From: Myxococcales bacterium | GTDB lineage: Bacteria > Myxococcota_A > Polyangia > Polyangiales > Polyangiaceae | Length of the DNA stretch: 44,360 nucleotides | Reading direction: 5' to 3' | Assembly (NCBI GenBank): GCA_005777185.1 | Contig: SXNL01000281.1 | Location: 1 to 44,360, forward strand | Shown: positions 28,096 to 36,669 of the stretch, piece after piece | Numbering within the stretch: the stretch's first letter is position 1 | How the letters are laid out: the number at the start of each line of letters is the position of its first letter | Made by a program: the position numbers and the translations under genes | Notes under the pieces: model-generated | Databases searched by the model: none | What the model saw: only the letters and a program-made list of their open reading frames with translations | Told to the model about the DNA's origin: nothing

Positions 28096-29663
28096 GATCG
28101 GGGAGGCGCGTGCTGGGCGCGGTCTTTCCGGAGCTCCACCTGGAGCTCTCGGGCGGCGTCCGGTCTGGCGAGCCCGTGGCCGTCGTGATCGCCCGCATCG
28201 CCGCCAGCGCGAGGAGCGGAGGCCGCCTCGGGCCGAGCGAGCGCGCCGTCACGGGGGGCACGCGCCTCGACGTGGTCTCTCCTGGCGCGCGAGAGGCGGG
28301 CATCCACCCGGGCATGACCGTGGCCCAGGCGCGCGCACGCCGCCGCGATCTCGCCGTCCGGGTGGTGGAGGAGGGCGTCGCGCGCGCCGCGCTCGAGCGC
28401 CTCGCGGAGCTCGCCTTCTCGCTCGGGACCACGGTCTCTTGCGAGGACGGCGCGATCCTCGTCGATATCACCGGCTGCGCGGGGGCCTTCCAGCCAGCTT
28501 CGGATCTCCCCGCGGGAGAGGCGGGCCTCGCCGCGCGCTTCGTCGAGCACGCGCGCACGTGCGGGCACGCCGTGCACGTCGCCATCGCGGACGGCCCGCG
28601 GATCGCGCGGGCGCTCGCCGCCGAGGCCGCGGCCCTCGGCCGGACCGATCCATGGATCGTGTCGCCGGGGCAGGGGGCGCGCGCCATGGCGTCCCTCCCC
28701 ATCTCGCGGCTCCCGCTCGCGCAGGCCGAGATCTCGTGGCTCGCGAAGCTCGGCCTCGCACGCGTCCGCGATCTCGCCGCGCTCCAGGAGAGCGCGCTCG
28801 GCCTCCGCCTCACGGCGTCGCGCCGCGAGGTGCTCTCGCTCCTCCGCGGGGAGGACACGGCCCCCCTCGTGCCCTGGACGCCGCCGGCCGTCCTGGTCGA
28901 GGCGATCGAGATCGATCACGCCGTGTCGACCCTCGATCCGCTCGTGTTCGTGGCGAAGACCCTGACGGCCCGCCTCGCCGAGCGCCTGCGATCCCGCGGC
29001 CTCGCGGTGACCTCCCTCCGGATGACCTTCGGCCTCGACGTGTCCTTCGCGTGCGAGGTCCGCCGCTCCGAGCTCCTCCTCGAGCTCCCCGCGCCCGTGC
29101 AGGATCCCGACGCGCTCCTCCGGATCGTGCGCACCAAGCTCGAGGGAGGTGGCCACCTCGGACCCGTCTCGTCGTTCGAGATCGCGACCGTGAAGGTCGT
29201 CCCGCACGCGAGCAAGGAGCTCGGCCTCTTCGAGCCCGAGACGGATCGGGAGCGCGCGCTCGCGCGTGTGCTCCTCACGCTCACGGTCGAGCTCGGGGAG
29301 TCGGCAGTGGGCAAGCTCGCGCTCGCGGATACGTGGCGCCAGGAGGCGCGCAGCGTGCTCCTCCCGATCCGGGCCGCCTCGACGAAGGAAGCCCTCGGCG
29401 TCCCCGACAAGCCCCACCCGGGCGTGATCGAGCCCGCCCTCCTGCTCGAGGAGCCCATCCCCGTCTCACGCCAGAAGCTCACGAACGTGTGCTTCGCACG
29501 CCGGCTCGAGGCCAACGCGTGGTGGACCGGCGCGTCGTCCTCGTCGTCCGATCACGTCGTGGCCACGCTCGACGGGCGAGTCGCCTACGTCACACTGGAG
29601 CGCCCCTCCTCCGACGCGCCAGCCGGCCCGTCGAAGGCCACCCTCCTCGGCTGGCTCGACTGA
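28092..29663 (+). CDS. imuB: ImuB, catalytically inactive Y-family polymerase homologue
   Basis: A 523-residue Y-family-like protein. It starts VFPELHLEL where active polymerases have the first catalytic Asp, and the second motif is AILVDITGCAGAFQP instead of the Ser-Ile-Asp-Glu of DinB. The acidic active site is therefore missing, as expected for ImuB, which recruits DnaE2 and the beta clamp. Palm-finger and little-finger-like regions follow (LARVRDLAALQESALGLRL; SVLLPIRA), and the C-terminus ends TLLGWLD. The ATG at 28092 overlaps the imuA stop as ATGA. It converges with the haem lipoprotein gene 19 bases later. Confidence 0.9.
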   Translation: MRSGRRVLGAVFPELHLELSGGVRSGEPVAVVIARIAASARSGGRLGPSERAVTGGTRLDVVSPGAREAGIHPGMTVAQARARRRDLAVRVVEEGVARAALERLAELAFSLGTTVSCEDGAILVDITGCAGAFQPASDLPAGEAGLAARFVEHARTCGHAVHVAIADGPRIARALAAEAAALGRTDPWIVSPGQGARAMASLPISRLPLAQAEISWLAKLGLARVRDLAALQESALGLRLTASRREVLSLLRGEDTAPLVPWTPPAVLVEAIEIDHAVSTLDPLVFVAKTLTARLAERLRSRGLAVTSLRMTFGLDVSFACEVRRSELLLELPAPVQDPDALLRIVRTKLEGGGHLGPVSSFEIATVKVVPHASKELGLFEPETDRERALARVLLTLTVELGESAVGKLALADTWRQEARSVLLPIRAASTKEALGVPDKPHPGVIEPALLLEEPIPVSRQKLTNVCFARRLEANAWWTGASSSSSDHVVATLDGRVAYVTLERPSSDAPAGPSKATLLGWLD

Positions 29664-29682
29664 GGGCCGGCGAGCTCCGGTC

Positions 29683-31554
29683 TCAGGGCGTGGGATCGGC
29701 GGCCGCCGCGCGGAGCGCCGCGTTGTGCGCCGTCACGTACGTCGAGCCGGCCGAATCGCGAACCTCGAACATGATCCAGCCGTCCGAGCGGAAGTGCGGG
29801 AAGATCGCGAACTGACCCGGGTTCATCCGCGTGATGCGCGTCTTCTTGCCCGTGACGAAGTCCGCCATCCAGAGATCCGCAGCGCCCTTGTCCTTGTAGG
29901 GCGCGAAGTCCGCGTCCGTCGCGAAGTCGGCGCGCGTCAGGTAGTGGTGCGTGATGAGGAAGCGCTCGTCGAAGGAGATCTGCGCCTTGTTGCCCGGCAT
30001 GCAGATGCGCCCCGCCTCGGCCGCCGTGAAGTTGTAGCCCGTCGAGCCGGCGGGAGGGTTCGCGTTACGGACGGTGGTCAGCTTGTGGAAGCCGTAGCCG
30101 AGCATCTTGCCCTCGCCCGCCACGCGGCTGCCGAGCAGCTTGAGCGACCGGCTCGCCATGGTGTCACCGTGGAACGGAATCGGGACCTCCTTGACCTCCT
30201 TGACGGCGTAGCTGCCCTCCGTGCCGCCGGAGACGGCGATGGCGATGCGCGCCTTCGAGTCGGGGCCGGCCGTGAGCTGGAGATCCTGGGCGGACGCGCT
30301 CAGGGAGGGGTTGTCGCTGGCGAAGCTGTTGTTGATGACGAAGATGTCCGCGAACGAGTTGTCGCCCTGGGCCTGCGCCACCGTCTGGTACAGCGAGATC
30401 TGATCGAGCTTGTTGCACTGCGGCTCGTTGAACGTCACCGTCTGCGTCTGCGCGTTGGTGAGCAGCGACTGCGCGCACACCACGCCGCCGCGGTCCGTCC
30501 CCTGGAACATGAACGCTTTGTTGTTCGGGAAGAAGTCGGGATCGTAGTTCGCGCTCAGCGAGATGAGACGCTGCTTCGGACCCGCCGGATCGAGCAACGC
30601 CTGGAGGTCCAGCGCGAAGGCCTTTCGCCCGCTGCCACCCGACGCGAAGAAGCGACCGTCGGCGGATGTGCGCGACCAGTAGTAGGTCGGCTGCTGCCCG
30701 AGGTCCCTGACCACGCGGACGGTACCCCCGTCGAGCGCCCACGTCTTCCCGTACGTGGTGTCCTTCGCGTTGGGGAACACGTCCTTGCCGCCGAACTTCT
30801 GCTCGAAGCACAGGCCCTGGGCGTCGCACGCGAAGTTCGCCACGCGCGCGTCGCGGTTGACCGCTTGCCAGCTCGTCGCCTTCACGCTGATCGCGTGCTC
30901 CTTGAGCTTGCGGAAGTCGTCGGTGCAGTCGGTCGGGCGCCCCTGGTCGGTGATCAGCTGCTCGAGCTGAGGCATGCCCTTGTCCATCCACGTCAGGATG
31001 GCCTCGCACTGGGTCGCCGTCGCCCGGTCCGAGCGCGACTCGATCGGCATCAGCGTCTCGTTGCGGAATTTCTCGAAGTCGTCCGCCTTGCCCTGGAACA
31101 GCTTCGTCAGCGTGTTGCTCAGCGCGAGGAGCTTCGGGTGCTTCGCCGGCCGGATGTACGGCGACCCCGCGAGGTGCGAGCACGCCGTGAGGATGCCGAT
31201 CTTGCCCGGGTAGAAGCCGGAGGCGGGGTCGCCTGGCGTCCGGTACATGTAGCTGATGCGCTCGTTCGCCGACTTCGAGGCGTCGTTGAGCACCGCCATG
31301 GTCGTCTTGTTCGCGTCGTTCCAGTGCTTGTAGGTGGTGCGGTTGTTCGCCGCGTGGCACGCGCCGCAGAGGTTCTGATCGGAGACCTGGCCGTCGATCT
31401 TCGCGCCCATCGTCTTGAGGGCGGTCTTGGCGAGCTCCGCGTCTGTGAGGGCTCCGACGTCGACCTCGTCCTCGACGGGCTCCTCCGAGGAGCAGGCGAA
31501 GGAAGCCACACCGGAGATGAGAAGGGCGCTCAGGGCAATGAACTTGGCTCGCAT
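29683..31554 (-). CDS. c-type haem lipoprotein with probable beta-propeller domain
   Basis: A 623-residue secreted protein. MRAKFIALSALLISGVASFAC is a lipoprotein-like signal with Cys21, though the lipobox is non-canonical. A CXXCH haem-binding motif, CGACH, is at residues 63-67, with several Met/His candidates for the second ligand. The C-terminal two thirds contain strand-turn segments such as TSADGRFFASGGSG, TGGSYAV-like loops, SFDERFLITHHYLT and DLWMADFVTGKKTRITRM, as in TolB/WD40-type propellers. An AAGGTGGAG Shine-Dalgarno precedes ATG 31554. It is divergent from the tandem paralogues and shares their upstream dyad. Exact role unknown; the haem attachment is predicted from the motif. 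Confidence 0.82.
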   Translation of the reverse strand: MRAKFIALSALLISGVASFACSSEEPVEDEVDVGALTDAELAKTALKTMGAKIDGQVSDQNLCGACHAANNRTTYKHWNDANKTTMAVLNDASKSANERISYMYRTPGDPASGFYPGKIGILTACSHLAGSPYIRPAKHPKLLALSNTLTKLFQGKADDFEKFRNETLMPIESRSDRATATQCEAILTWMDKGMPQLEQLITDQGRPTDCTDDFRKLKEHAISVKATSWQAVNRDARVANFACDAQGLCFEQKFGGKDVFPNAKDTTYGKTWALDGGTVRVVRDLGQQPTYYWSRTSADGRFFASGGSGRKAFALDLQALLDPAGPKQRLISLSANYDPDFFPNNKAFMFQGTDRGGVVCAQSLLTNAQTQTVTFNEPQCNKLDQISLYQTVAQAQGDNSFADIFVINNSFASDNPSLSASAQDLQLTAGPDSKARIAIAVSGGTEGSYAVKEVKEVPIPFHGDTMASRSLKLLGSRVAGEGKMLGYGFHKLTTVRNANPPAGSTGYNFTAAEAGRICMPGNKAQISFDERFLITHHYLTRADFATDADFAPYKDKGAADLWMADFVTGKKTRITRMNPGQFAIFPHFRSDGWIMFEVRDSAGSTYVTAHNAALRAAAADPTP

Positions 31555-31571
31555 GGTAGCTCCACCTTACT

Positions 31572-31585
31572 GCACGCTGTATGCC
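31572..31585 (-). promoter_or_regulatory. Shared dyad motif, copy 1
   Basis: The minus strand reads GGCATACAGCGTGC, whose first base is 31 bases before the A of the start codon at 31554 and which sits just before the Shine-Dalgarno. Twelve of its 14 bases match both or one of the copies upstream of the two paralogues. A CCTACA also occurs farther upstream, as in the other copies, but 11 rather than 2 bases away. Confidence 0.55.
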
Positions 31586-31771
31586 ATCGTATCCAATGTA
31601 GGACGATGTCGCTATCGAGGTTTTTGCGGGGTTTTTGGCGGTCGTCGGCAGGTGCTGCGCGCGGTGACCCCAGCTCCGGCCCCATGTAGCACGCGTCGCC
31701 GAGTCGTCCAGGATCCACCAGATCGTGGTCTCCGCGATCCACCCGAAACTACCACGAAAAATAAATCGCCG

Positions 31772-31787
31772 TTGAAAAAACTTTCAA
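31772..31787. other. Small AT-rich inverted repeat
   Basis: TTGAAA and TTTCAA are inverted around a 4-base loop (AAAC). It lies in the only AT-rich tract of the divergent region, so it may mark a promoter or an operator. Six-base arms are short and chance is possible. Confidence 0.35.
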
Positions 31788-31896
31788 GATGGGCGATCCT
31801 GAAAACGGGAGAGCGCCTTCGCTCGGCGCCGATCAACCGCGCCGATTTCGCGGGTCGACTGACTCTTTTTCGGGGCGCTCCAGAATTACCTACACG

Positions 31897-31910
31897 GGCA
31901 CACAGCGTGC
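31897..31910 (+). promoter_or_regulatory. Shared dyad motif, copy 2
   Basis: GGCACACAGCGTGC contains the perfect inverted repeat GCAC-N5-GTGC. It begins 27 bases before the ATG of the first paralogue. The larger block 31888-31912 (ACCTACA...TGCTC) matches the block before the second paralogue at 21 of 25 positions, at the same distance from the start. Confidence 0.6.
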
Positions 31911-31923
31911 TCCCAGAGGCGTC

Positions 31924-33678
31924 ATGATCCGCTCTTCGTTCCACGCGCGCTCCTTCGGCCTCCTCTCGATCGTCGTCGGCGCCGCCGCCGGCCCCCTGCT
32001 CGTCAACTGCACGCAGGAGGAGGCCGAGGAGGACACCCTGTCCGAGGATGCCGTCACGGGCATCGACAACCCGCTCGGCCTCGGCCTCCGGTTTGACGAA
32101 GCGACGGGCTCCGTGCAGGCCACCCTGAAGGACGGCCTCCGGGACGGCGAGCGCCTCTTCATCCGCCTCCGGGCGGGCAAGATCACGCTCGACTCCCAGT
32201 CGCAGCTCAAGTGCACCGACCTCACGCTCGCGAGGCCCATCGGCGGGGGCGGCAACCGCGAGCTCACGGGCGCGGTGGTGTACCAGGGACCCAAGGTCGA
32301 CCCGGCGGTGTTCGATCTCGTCCACCTGTTCGACGATCCGGGCTGGGCGACGGGCGACGTCTCCGCCGAGAAGAAGGAGCAGGCGAAGAACCCCGATCCC
32401 ATCGTCGAGGCCTGCATCCTCAAGGGCAGCGTCGTCCGCGCGAAGCTGCAGACGAACCTCGCCTACGCGTGGGACCAGGGCACCGACGCCAAGGAGGCCA
32501 TCAAGACCGCTTCCCTCGGGCTCGCGGCCCTCGACGCCGGCGTCGACTCCGGGTCGGTGCTGCCGCAGGCGACGAACCGGCGCATCACCGAGAGCAACGT
32601 CTCGAGCCAGATCGAGTATGGCCAGCTCTGCGAGAAGCACCTCGGCGAGAACCCGCTCTTCCCGAAGATCTCGGACGGCAAGTACGAGACGTTCGACTGC
32701 CGGGACCTCGTCGCCAACGGCCGCGACGGCCGGAGCCCGCACGCCATTCCCGGCGTCGAGGGGGCGCGGATCCCCGTCAAGGTCAATGGCGTCGAGCAGA
32801 CGAAGTGCTCGCCAGGCCGCGAGCTCGGGCTGAACACGGAGAGCTACGGCTGCATGGACAAGGCCGACCACGGCATGTACCTCGCCCGGGGCGAGACGCA
32901 GCCCGGCCCGATGGTCGTGACGGCGAAGAACGCGCAGGGCACGCACTGGTTGCTCCTCTGTCGCAAGGTCGCCGACGACGGGAAGGGCATGATGAAGACG
33001 AAGGTCTTCAACGACATGGCCATGCTGGGCCACAACCCGAGGACCGGGCGCACCTGCTTCTTCCAGAACTCGATCGGCTCGGGTCGCGACGGCTCGAAGG
33101 TCCCGCATCCGGGCGACAGGGAGAAGTCGAGCGCGGTGTGGTCCGCGTCGGTGCAGAGCTACTGCACGGGCAGCTGCCACGCGGCGGACGCCTTCGTCCA
33201 CTCCGCCTGGATCGACGGTGCCAAGCGCGCCAACGGCACCAGCATCGTGCCGAAGATGGGCGAGCTGCCCGACTTCCCGATCTCGAACAGCGGCGCGCCC
33301 TACAACATCGTGGCCGCCGACAAGCTCGGCTTCGCGCTCCCGAAGATGCTGCTCAGCGACGGCGAGGGCGCGACGGGCGCCGGCGCCTGCCTGAACTGCC
33401 ACCGCCTCACGCAGGGCAGCGTCATGGGCGACTTCACCAACTGGTCGACCGGCACCGACGAGACGTATTTCTCCCGCATGACCGACCTCGGGAAGAAGTT
33501 CGAGGAGTCGCACTGGATGCCGCCGAACCTCGACGGGCTCAACGCGGCGAACTTCGCCGCCTCGAAGTATGGCCAGGCGTTGAAGTTCGTGACGGCGTGC
33601 AACTCGAACCCGAGCGATCCGAAGTGCGAGTGGGGCAACATCCCGCGGGGCCGCTACAACAACCCGAAGGTGCGCTAG
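31924..33678 (+). CDS. Haem-motif lipoprotein, first of two tandem paralogues
   Basis: A 584-residue exported protein. The signal ends GPLLVNC with Cys29 as the likely lipid site; Asn at -1 is unusual but is kept in the paralogue. An acidic stretch follows, then a conserved N-terminal domain (DAVTGIDNPLGLGLRFD, LFIRLRAGKITL). The C-terminal third carries YCTGSCHAAD (CX3CH, Cys414/Cys418/His419) and ACLNCHRL (CX2CH, Cys489/Cys492/His493), both intact candidates for covalent haem. About ten other Cys residues could form disulfides. Other constant segments are GYGCMDKADHGMYLA-like and EESHWMPPNLDGL. I recognise no named family. ATG 31924 is chosen for the signal peptide, with CAGAGG before it. 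Confidence 0.85.
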   Translation: MIRSSFHARSFGLLSIVVGAAAGPLLVNCTQEEAEEDTLSEDAVTGIDNPLGLGLRFDEATGSVQATLKDGLRDGERLFIRLRAGKITLDSQSQLKCTDLTLARPIGGGGNRELTGAVVYQGPKVDPAVFDLVHLFDDPGWATGDVSAEKKEQAKNPDPIVEACILKGSVVRAKLQTNLAYAWDQGTDAKEAIKTASLGLAALDAGVDSGSVLPQATNRRITESNVSSQIEYGQLCEKHLGENPLFPKISDGKYETFDCRDLVANGRDGRSPHAIPGVEGARIPVKVNGVEQTKCSPGRELGLNTESYGCMDKADHGMYLARGETQPGPMVVTAKNAQGTHWLLLCRKVADDGKGMMKTKVFNDMAMLGHNPRTGRTCFFQNSIGSGRDGSKVPHPGDREKSSAVWSASVQSYCTGSCHAADAFVHSAWIDGAKRANGTSIVPKMGELPDFPISNSGAPYNIVAADKLGFALPKMLLSDGEGATGAGACLNCHRLTQGSVMGDFTNWSTGTDETYFSRMTDLGKKFEESHWMPPNLDGLNAANFAASKYGQALKFVTACNSNPSDPKCEWGNIPRGRYNNPKVR

Positions 33679-33697
33679 TCGCAGGGCAACGGTGACC

Positions 33698-33716
33698 GGT
33701 GGATCTTTCGTCCACC
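33698..33716 (+). terminator. Hairpin after the first paralogue
   Basis: GGTGGA (33698-33703) is inverted as TCCACC (33711-33716) around a 7-base loop. It lies 20 bases after the stop codon and well before the second paralogue's own dyad, so it may reduce read-through and separate the two genes. No T-run follows. Confidence 0.4.
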
Positions 33717-33789
33717 AACCTCCCTTGCGTTCGCCCCGCGCGTCGTTCATATCTGGCCGATTCACGCGCCGTTCGCGCGCACCTACATC

Positions 33790-33803
33790 GGCACACAACA
33801 TGC
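33790..33803 (+). promoter_or_regulatory. Shared dyad motif, copy 3
   Basis: GGCACACAACATGC begins 27 bases before the ATG of the second paralogue, exactly as copy 2 does for the first. It differs from copy 2 at two positions, both of which weaken the right arm of the dyad only partly (GCA...TGC is kept). Confidence 0.55.
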
Positions 33804-33816
33804 TCTGCGGGGTAAC

Positions 33817-35565
33817 ATGTCCCTCCTGAACCTGCGCTCTGCTGGTCTTCTCGCGATCCTCGCCGCCGCCGGCGCGGCTCCTCTGCTCGTGAACTGCTCC
33901 GCGAGCGAGGAAGCGACCGATGACGATCCCGTGAACGAGGACGCGGTCACCGGCGTCAACAACCCGCTCGGCCTCGCCCTCCGGTACGACGACAAGACGG
34001 GCACCGTGCAGGCCACGCTCAAGGACAACCTCGGGAGCGGAGAGCGCCTCTTCGTCCGCCTGCGGGCCGGCAAGATCACCCGGACCTCGCAGAAGGAGCT
34101 CAAGTGCAGCGACCTGACGCTCGCGAAGCCCATCGGCGGCGGTGGCAACCGGGAGCTGACCGGCAAGGTCATCTACCAGGGCCCGAAGGTCGAGAAGGCC
34201 GTCTTCGATCTCGTGGACCTGTTCAAGGACCCGAACTGGGCCACCGGCAACGTCCCCCCGGCCACGCGCGCGCTCGCGAAGAACCCCGATCCCATCGTCG
34301 AGGCCTGCATCCTCCGGGGCAACGTCGTCCGCGCGAAGCTCCAGACCAACCTGGTGTACGCGTGGGATCAGGGCGTGAAGGACGCGGCCAAGGTCAAGAC
34401 GGCCTCCTTGCACTTCAACGCCGTCGACAGCGGCGTCGACTCGGGCCCCGTGCGCCCGCCGGCGAACAACGTCGAGATCACCGAGGACAACGTCAACAGC
34501 CAGATCGAGTACGGACTGCTCTGCGAGAAGGAGCTCGGCGAGAACCCGATCTTCCCGAAGATCGCCGACGGCAAGTACGAGACGTTCAACTGCCGGGACG
34601 GCGTCGCCAACGGTGTGGACGACAACTCGCCGCACCCGGTGGCCGGCGTCGAGGGCGCGAACATTCCCGTGAAGGTCGGCGGCGTGGAGCAGACGAAGTG
34701 CTCACCGGGCCGCGAGCTCGGCCTCGACACCGAGAGCTACGGGTGCATGGACAAGGCCGACCACGGGATGTACCTCGCCAGCGGCGAGACGCAGCCCGGC
34801 CCGCGCGTCATCACCGCGAAGAACGCCCAGGGCACGCACTGGCTGCTGCTCTGCCGCAAGGTCGCGGACGACGGCAAGGGGATGATGAAGACGACGGTCT
34901 TCAACGACGTCGCCATGCTCGGCCACAACCCGAAGACCGGCCGCACCTGCTTCTTCCAGAACTCGATCGGCTCCGGCCGCGACGGCGCGCACGTCCCGCA
35001 CCCCGGCGACCGGGAGAAGTCCACCACGATGTGGTCGAGCTCCGTCCAGAGCTACTGCTCGGGCAGCTGCCACGGCGCCGACCCCTTCGTGCACTCGGCG
35101 TGGATCGACGGCGCGAAGCGGTCGAACGGCAAGACCCTCGTGCCGAAGATGGGCGAGCAGCCTGATTTCCCCATCTCCAACAGCGGGGCCCCTTACAACA
35201 TCGTCGCCGCCAACAAGCTCGGCTTCGCGCTGCCGAAGATGCTCCTCAACGACGGGGAGAGCGAGGCGGGCGCGTGCCTCAACTGCCACCGCCTCACGCA
35301 GGGCAGCACCATGGGGGACTTCACCCAGTGGTCGACGGGCACCGGCGACGTCTACTTCGGGCGCATGACCGACTTCGGGAAGAAGTTCGAGGAGTCGCAC
35401 TGGATGCCGCCGAACCTCGACGGGCTCACACAGGCGAACTTCGACGCGTCGAAGTACGGCGCGGCGCTCAAGTTCATCGCGACCTGCAACGCGAACCCGG
35501 CCGATCCCAAGTGCGAGTGGGGCAACGTCCCGCGCGGACAGTACGACAGCCCGCGCGTGCAGTAG
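33817..35565 (+). CDS. Haem-motif lipoprotein, second tandem paralogue
   Basis: A 582-residue protein, very similar to its neighbour over its full length. By eye most positions match, with long identical blocks such as GKITxxSQ, NPDPIVEACIL and KKFEESHWMPPNLDGLT. The signal ends PLLVNC (Cys27). Both haem motifs are retained at matching positions: YCSGSCHGAD (Cys414/Cys418/His419) and ACLNCHRL (Cys487). Differences cluster in the region after the signal and around residues 165-195. It looks like a tandem duplication whose copies have diverged under selection. It has its own copy of the upstream dyad and a separate start (GCGGGGTAAC before ATG 33817). Its stop abuts that of the convergent SprT-like gene. 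Confidence 0.87.
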   Translation: MSLLNLRSAGLLAILAAAGAAPLLVNCSASEEATDDDPVNEDAVTGVNNPLGLALRYDDKTGTVQATLKDNLGSGERLFVRLRAGKITRTSQKELKCSDLTLAKPIGGGGNRELTGKVIYQGPKVEKAVFDLVDLFKDPNWATGNVPPATRALAKNPDPIVEACILRGNVVRAKLQTNLVYAWDQGVKDAAKVKTASLHFNAVDSGVDSGPVRPPANNVEITEDNVNSQIEYGLLCEKELGENPIFPKIADGKYETFNCRDGVANGVDDNSPHPVAGVEGANIPVKVGGVEQTKCSPGRELGLDTESYGCMDKADHGMYLASGETQPGPRVITAKNAQGTHWLLLCRKVADDGKGMMKTTVFNDVAMLGHNPKTGRTCFFQNSIGSGRDGAHVPHPGDREKSTTMWSSSVQSYCSGSCHGADPFVHSAWIDGAKRSNGKTLVPKMGEQPDFPISNSGAPYNIVAANKLGFALPKMLLNDGESEAGACLNCHRLTQGSTMGDFTQWSTGTGDVYFGRMTDFGKKFEESHWMPPNLDGLTQANFDASKYGAALKFIATCNANPADPKCEWGNVPRGQYDSPRVQ

Positions 35566-36663
35566 TCAGCGCTTCGCCGGCAACAGGAGCGCTCCGCCGG
35601 AGCGGGTGGTCTCGATCCCCTTGTGGATGACCACCTCGCGGCCCGCGGCGCGCCCTCTCTCGTAGGTCTCGGTGCGCCGCTCGCCGCCGTAGCGGACGTG
35701 CCGGATGTGCGGGTACCGTTTGCGGAGGAACCCGGAGAGATCCGCGTCCTTCACCCAGACGAGGCCCTCCTCCGCGCTCGTCCGTTCCTGTCGCGAGAGC
35801 TTGTCGCTGACGCCGGCCATCACGCCCGCGAGGAAGACGAGCCGCTCTCGGCCCGAGCGCCGGGCGTGCGCGCGCCCGTGGTTCTCCCACAGTCGGCTGG
35901 CCGTCGCGCGGAGGAAGCCGTGGACGTACTCGGCGATGCGCACGTTCTCCGGCGTGCCGCAGATCTCGAGGACGGAGCCGTGCCTCCCCTCGAGGGGGCG
36001 GTACACCGAGACCCAGATGACCTCGACGAAGAAGTAGCGGCCGAGGATCGTGGAGAGGATCCGGTCCGGCTCGTAAATCCGGCCCGAGGGCTCGCCGAGG
36101 TGGCGGTGCACGTAGCCCCGTGCCCCGCGGGCGGCGGCGAGGTCGAGGTTGTACCGGAGGAGGAGCCGCTGCGCCGCCATGGTCGCCGCCTCGGCCTCGT
36201 GGACGTTCGGGCTGCCCGCGAGCGCGAGGAGCTTCGTGATCCGATCGATCGCCCGCGCCTCCTCCGAGACGCCCCCGCCGTCGACGGAGGGCAGTCCGCT
36301 CGCCGCCGCGTCGACGCCCATCGCGGCGCACACCTCGCGAAACCTGGGACCGTGCGCCGTCTCGTCCGTCACGCCGAGCGCCTCGTGGACGTACTGGTGG
36401 GCCATCTCGTGCTTGAGGACCTCGATCGCGACGGCCCACGGCCGGCCGAGGACGAGCGGGCGAGAGAGCTCGATGGTGCGTGTATCATGCACCCATCTCC
36501 CGAGGAAGCTCGCGTGGGAGACGAGCGCGATCGTCGGGGCGACCATGCGGCTCCGGAAGTGGCTCTGGTTCACGCGCGCCCACTCGCGCGCGATCTCCCG
36601 CACGAGGGCGGTCTCGAGCGCAGGGGTCCATCTCGCCGTGGGGGGGCGGGGGCTGCGTGGCAC
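35566..36663 (-). CDS. SprT-like zinc-binding protein with DUF2786 domain
   Basis: A 365-residue protein. The N-terminal domain has the SprT-type metal site LKHEMAHQYVHE (near residues 83-93) preceded by RTIELSRPLV and followed by HGPRFREVCAAMGV. The central part is a DUF2786 domain: ITKLLALAGSPNVHEAEAATMAAQRLLLRYNLD. The C-terminal 180 residues contain FFVEVIWVSVYRP, ATASRLWENHGRAHARR and GREVVIHKGIE, as in phage- and plasmid-linked DUF2786 proteins. No signal peptide is present, so it is cytoplasmic. The start is GTG 36663, six bases after the porin stop. Protease or other hydrolase activity is possible but unproven. Confidence 0.85.
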   Translation of the reverse strand: MPRSPRPPTARWTPALETALVREIAREWARVNQSHFRSRMVAPTIALVSHASFLGRWVHDTRTIELSRPLVLGRPWAVAIEVLKHEMAHQYVHEALGVTDETAHGPRFREVCAAMGVDAAASGLPSVDGGGVSEEARAIDRITKLLALAGSPNVHEAEAATMAAQRLLLRYNLDLAAARGARGYVHRHLGEPSGRIYEPDRILSTILGRYFFVEVIWVSVYRPLEGRHGSVLEICGTPENVRIAEYVHGFLRATASRLWENHGRAHARRSGRERLVFLAGVMAGVSDKLSRQERTSAEEGLVWVKDADLSGFLRKRYPHIRHVRYGGERRTETYERGRAAGREVVIHKGIETTRSGGALLLPAKR

Positions 36664-36669
36664 CGGCGC

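Larger units (their letters stand above)
31555..31923. other. Divergent regulatory region between haem lipoprotein genes
   Basis: A 369-base gene-free stretch. It holds a GGCAYACARCRTGC dyad near each end (31572-31585 for the minus gene, 31897-31910 for the plus gene), two T-runs at about 31620-31640, a locally AT-rich tract at 31741-31800, and a small hairpin (31772-31787). TTGAAA at 31772 could be a -35 element, but no good -10 follows. No small gene is convincing. Confidence 0.6.

Noticed and set aside
31612-34635. 1,007-codon minus-strand open frame across the two haem paralogues
   Set aside because: Its repeated sequence only mirrors the duplicated plus-strand genes, which have signal peptides and conserved Cys/His motifs.
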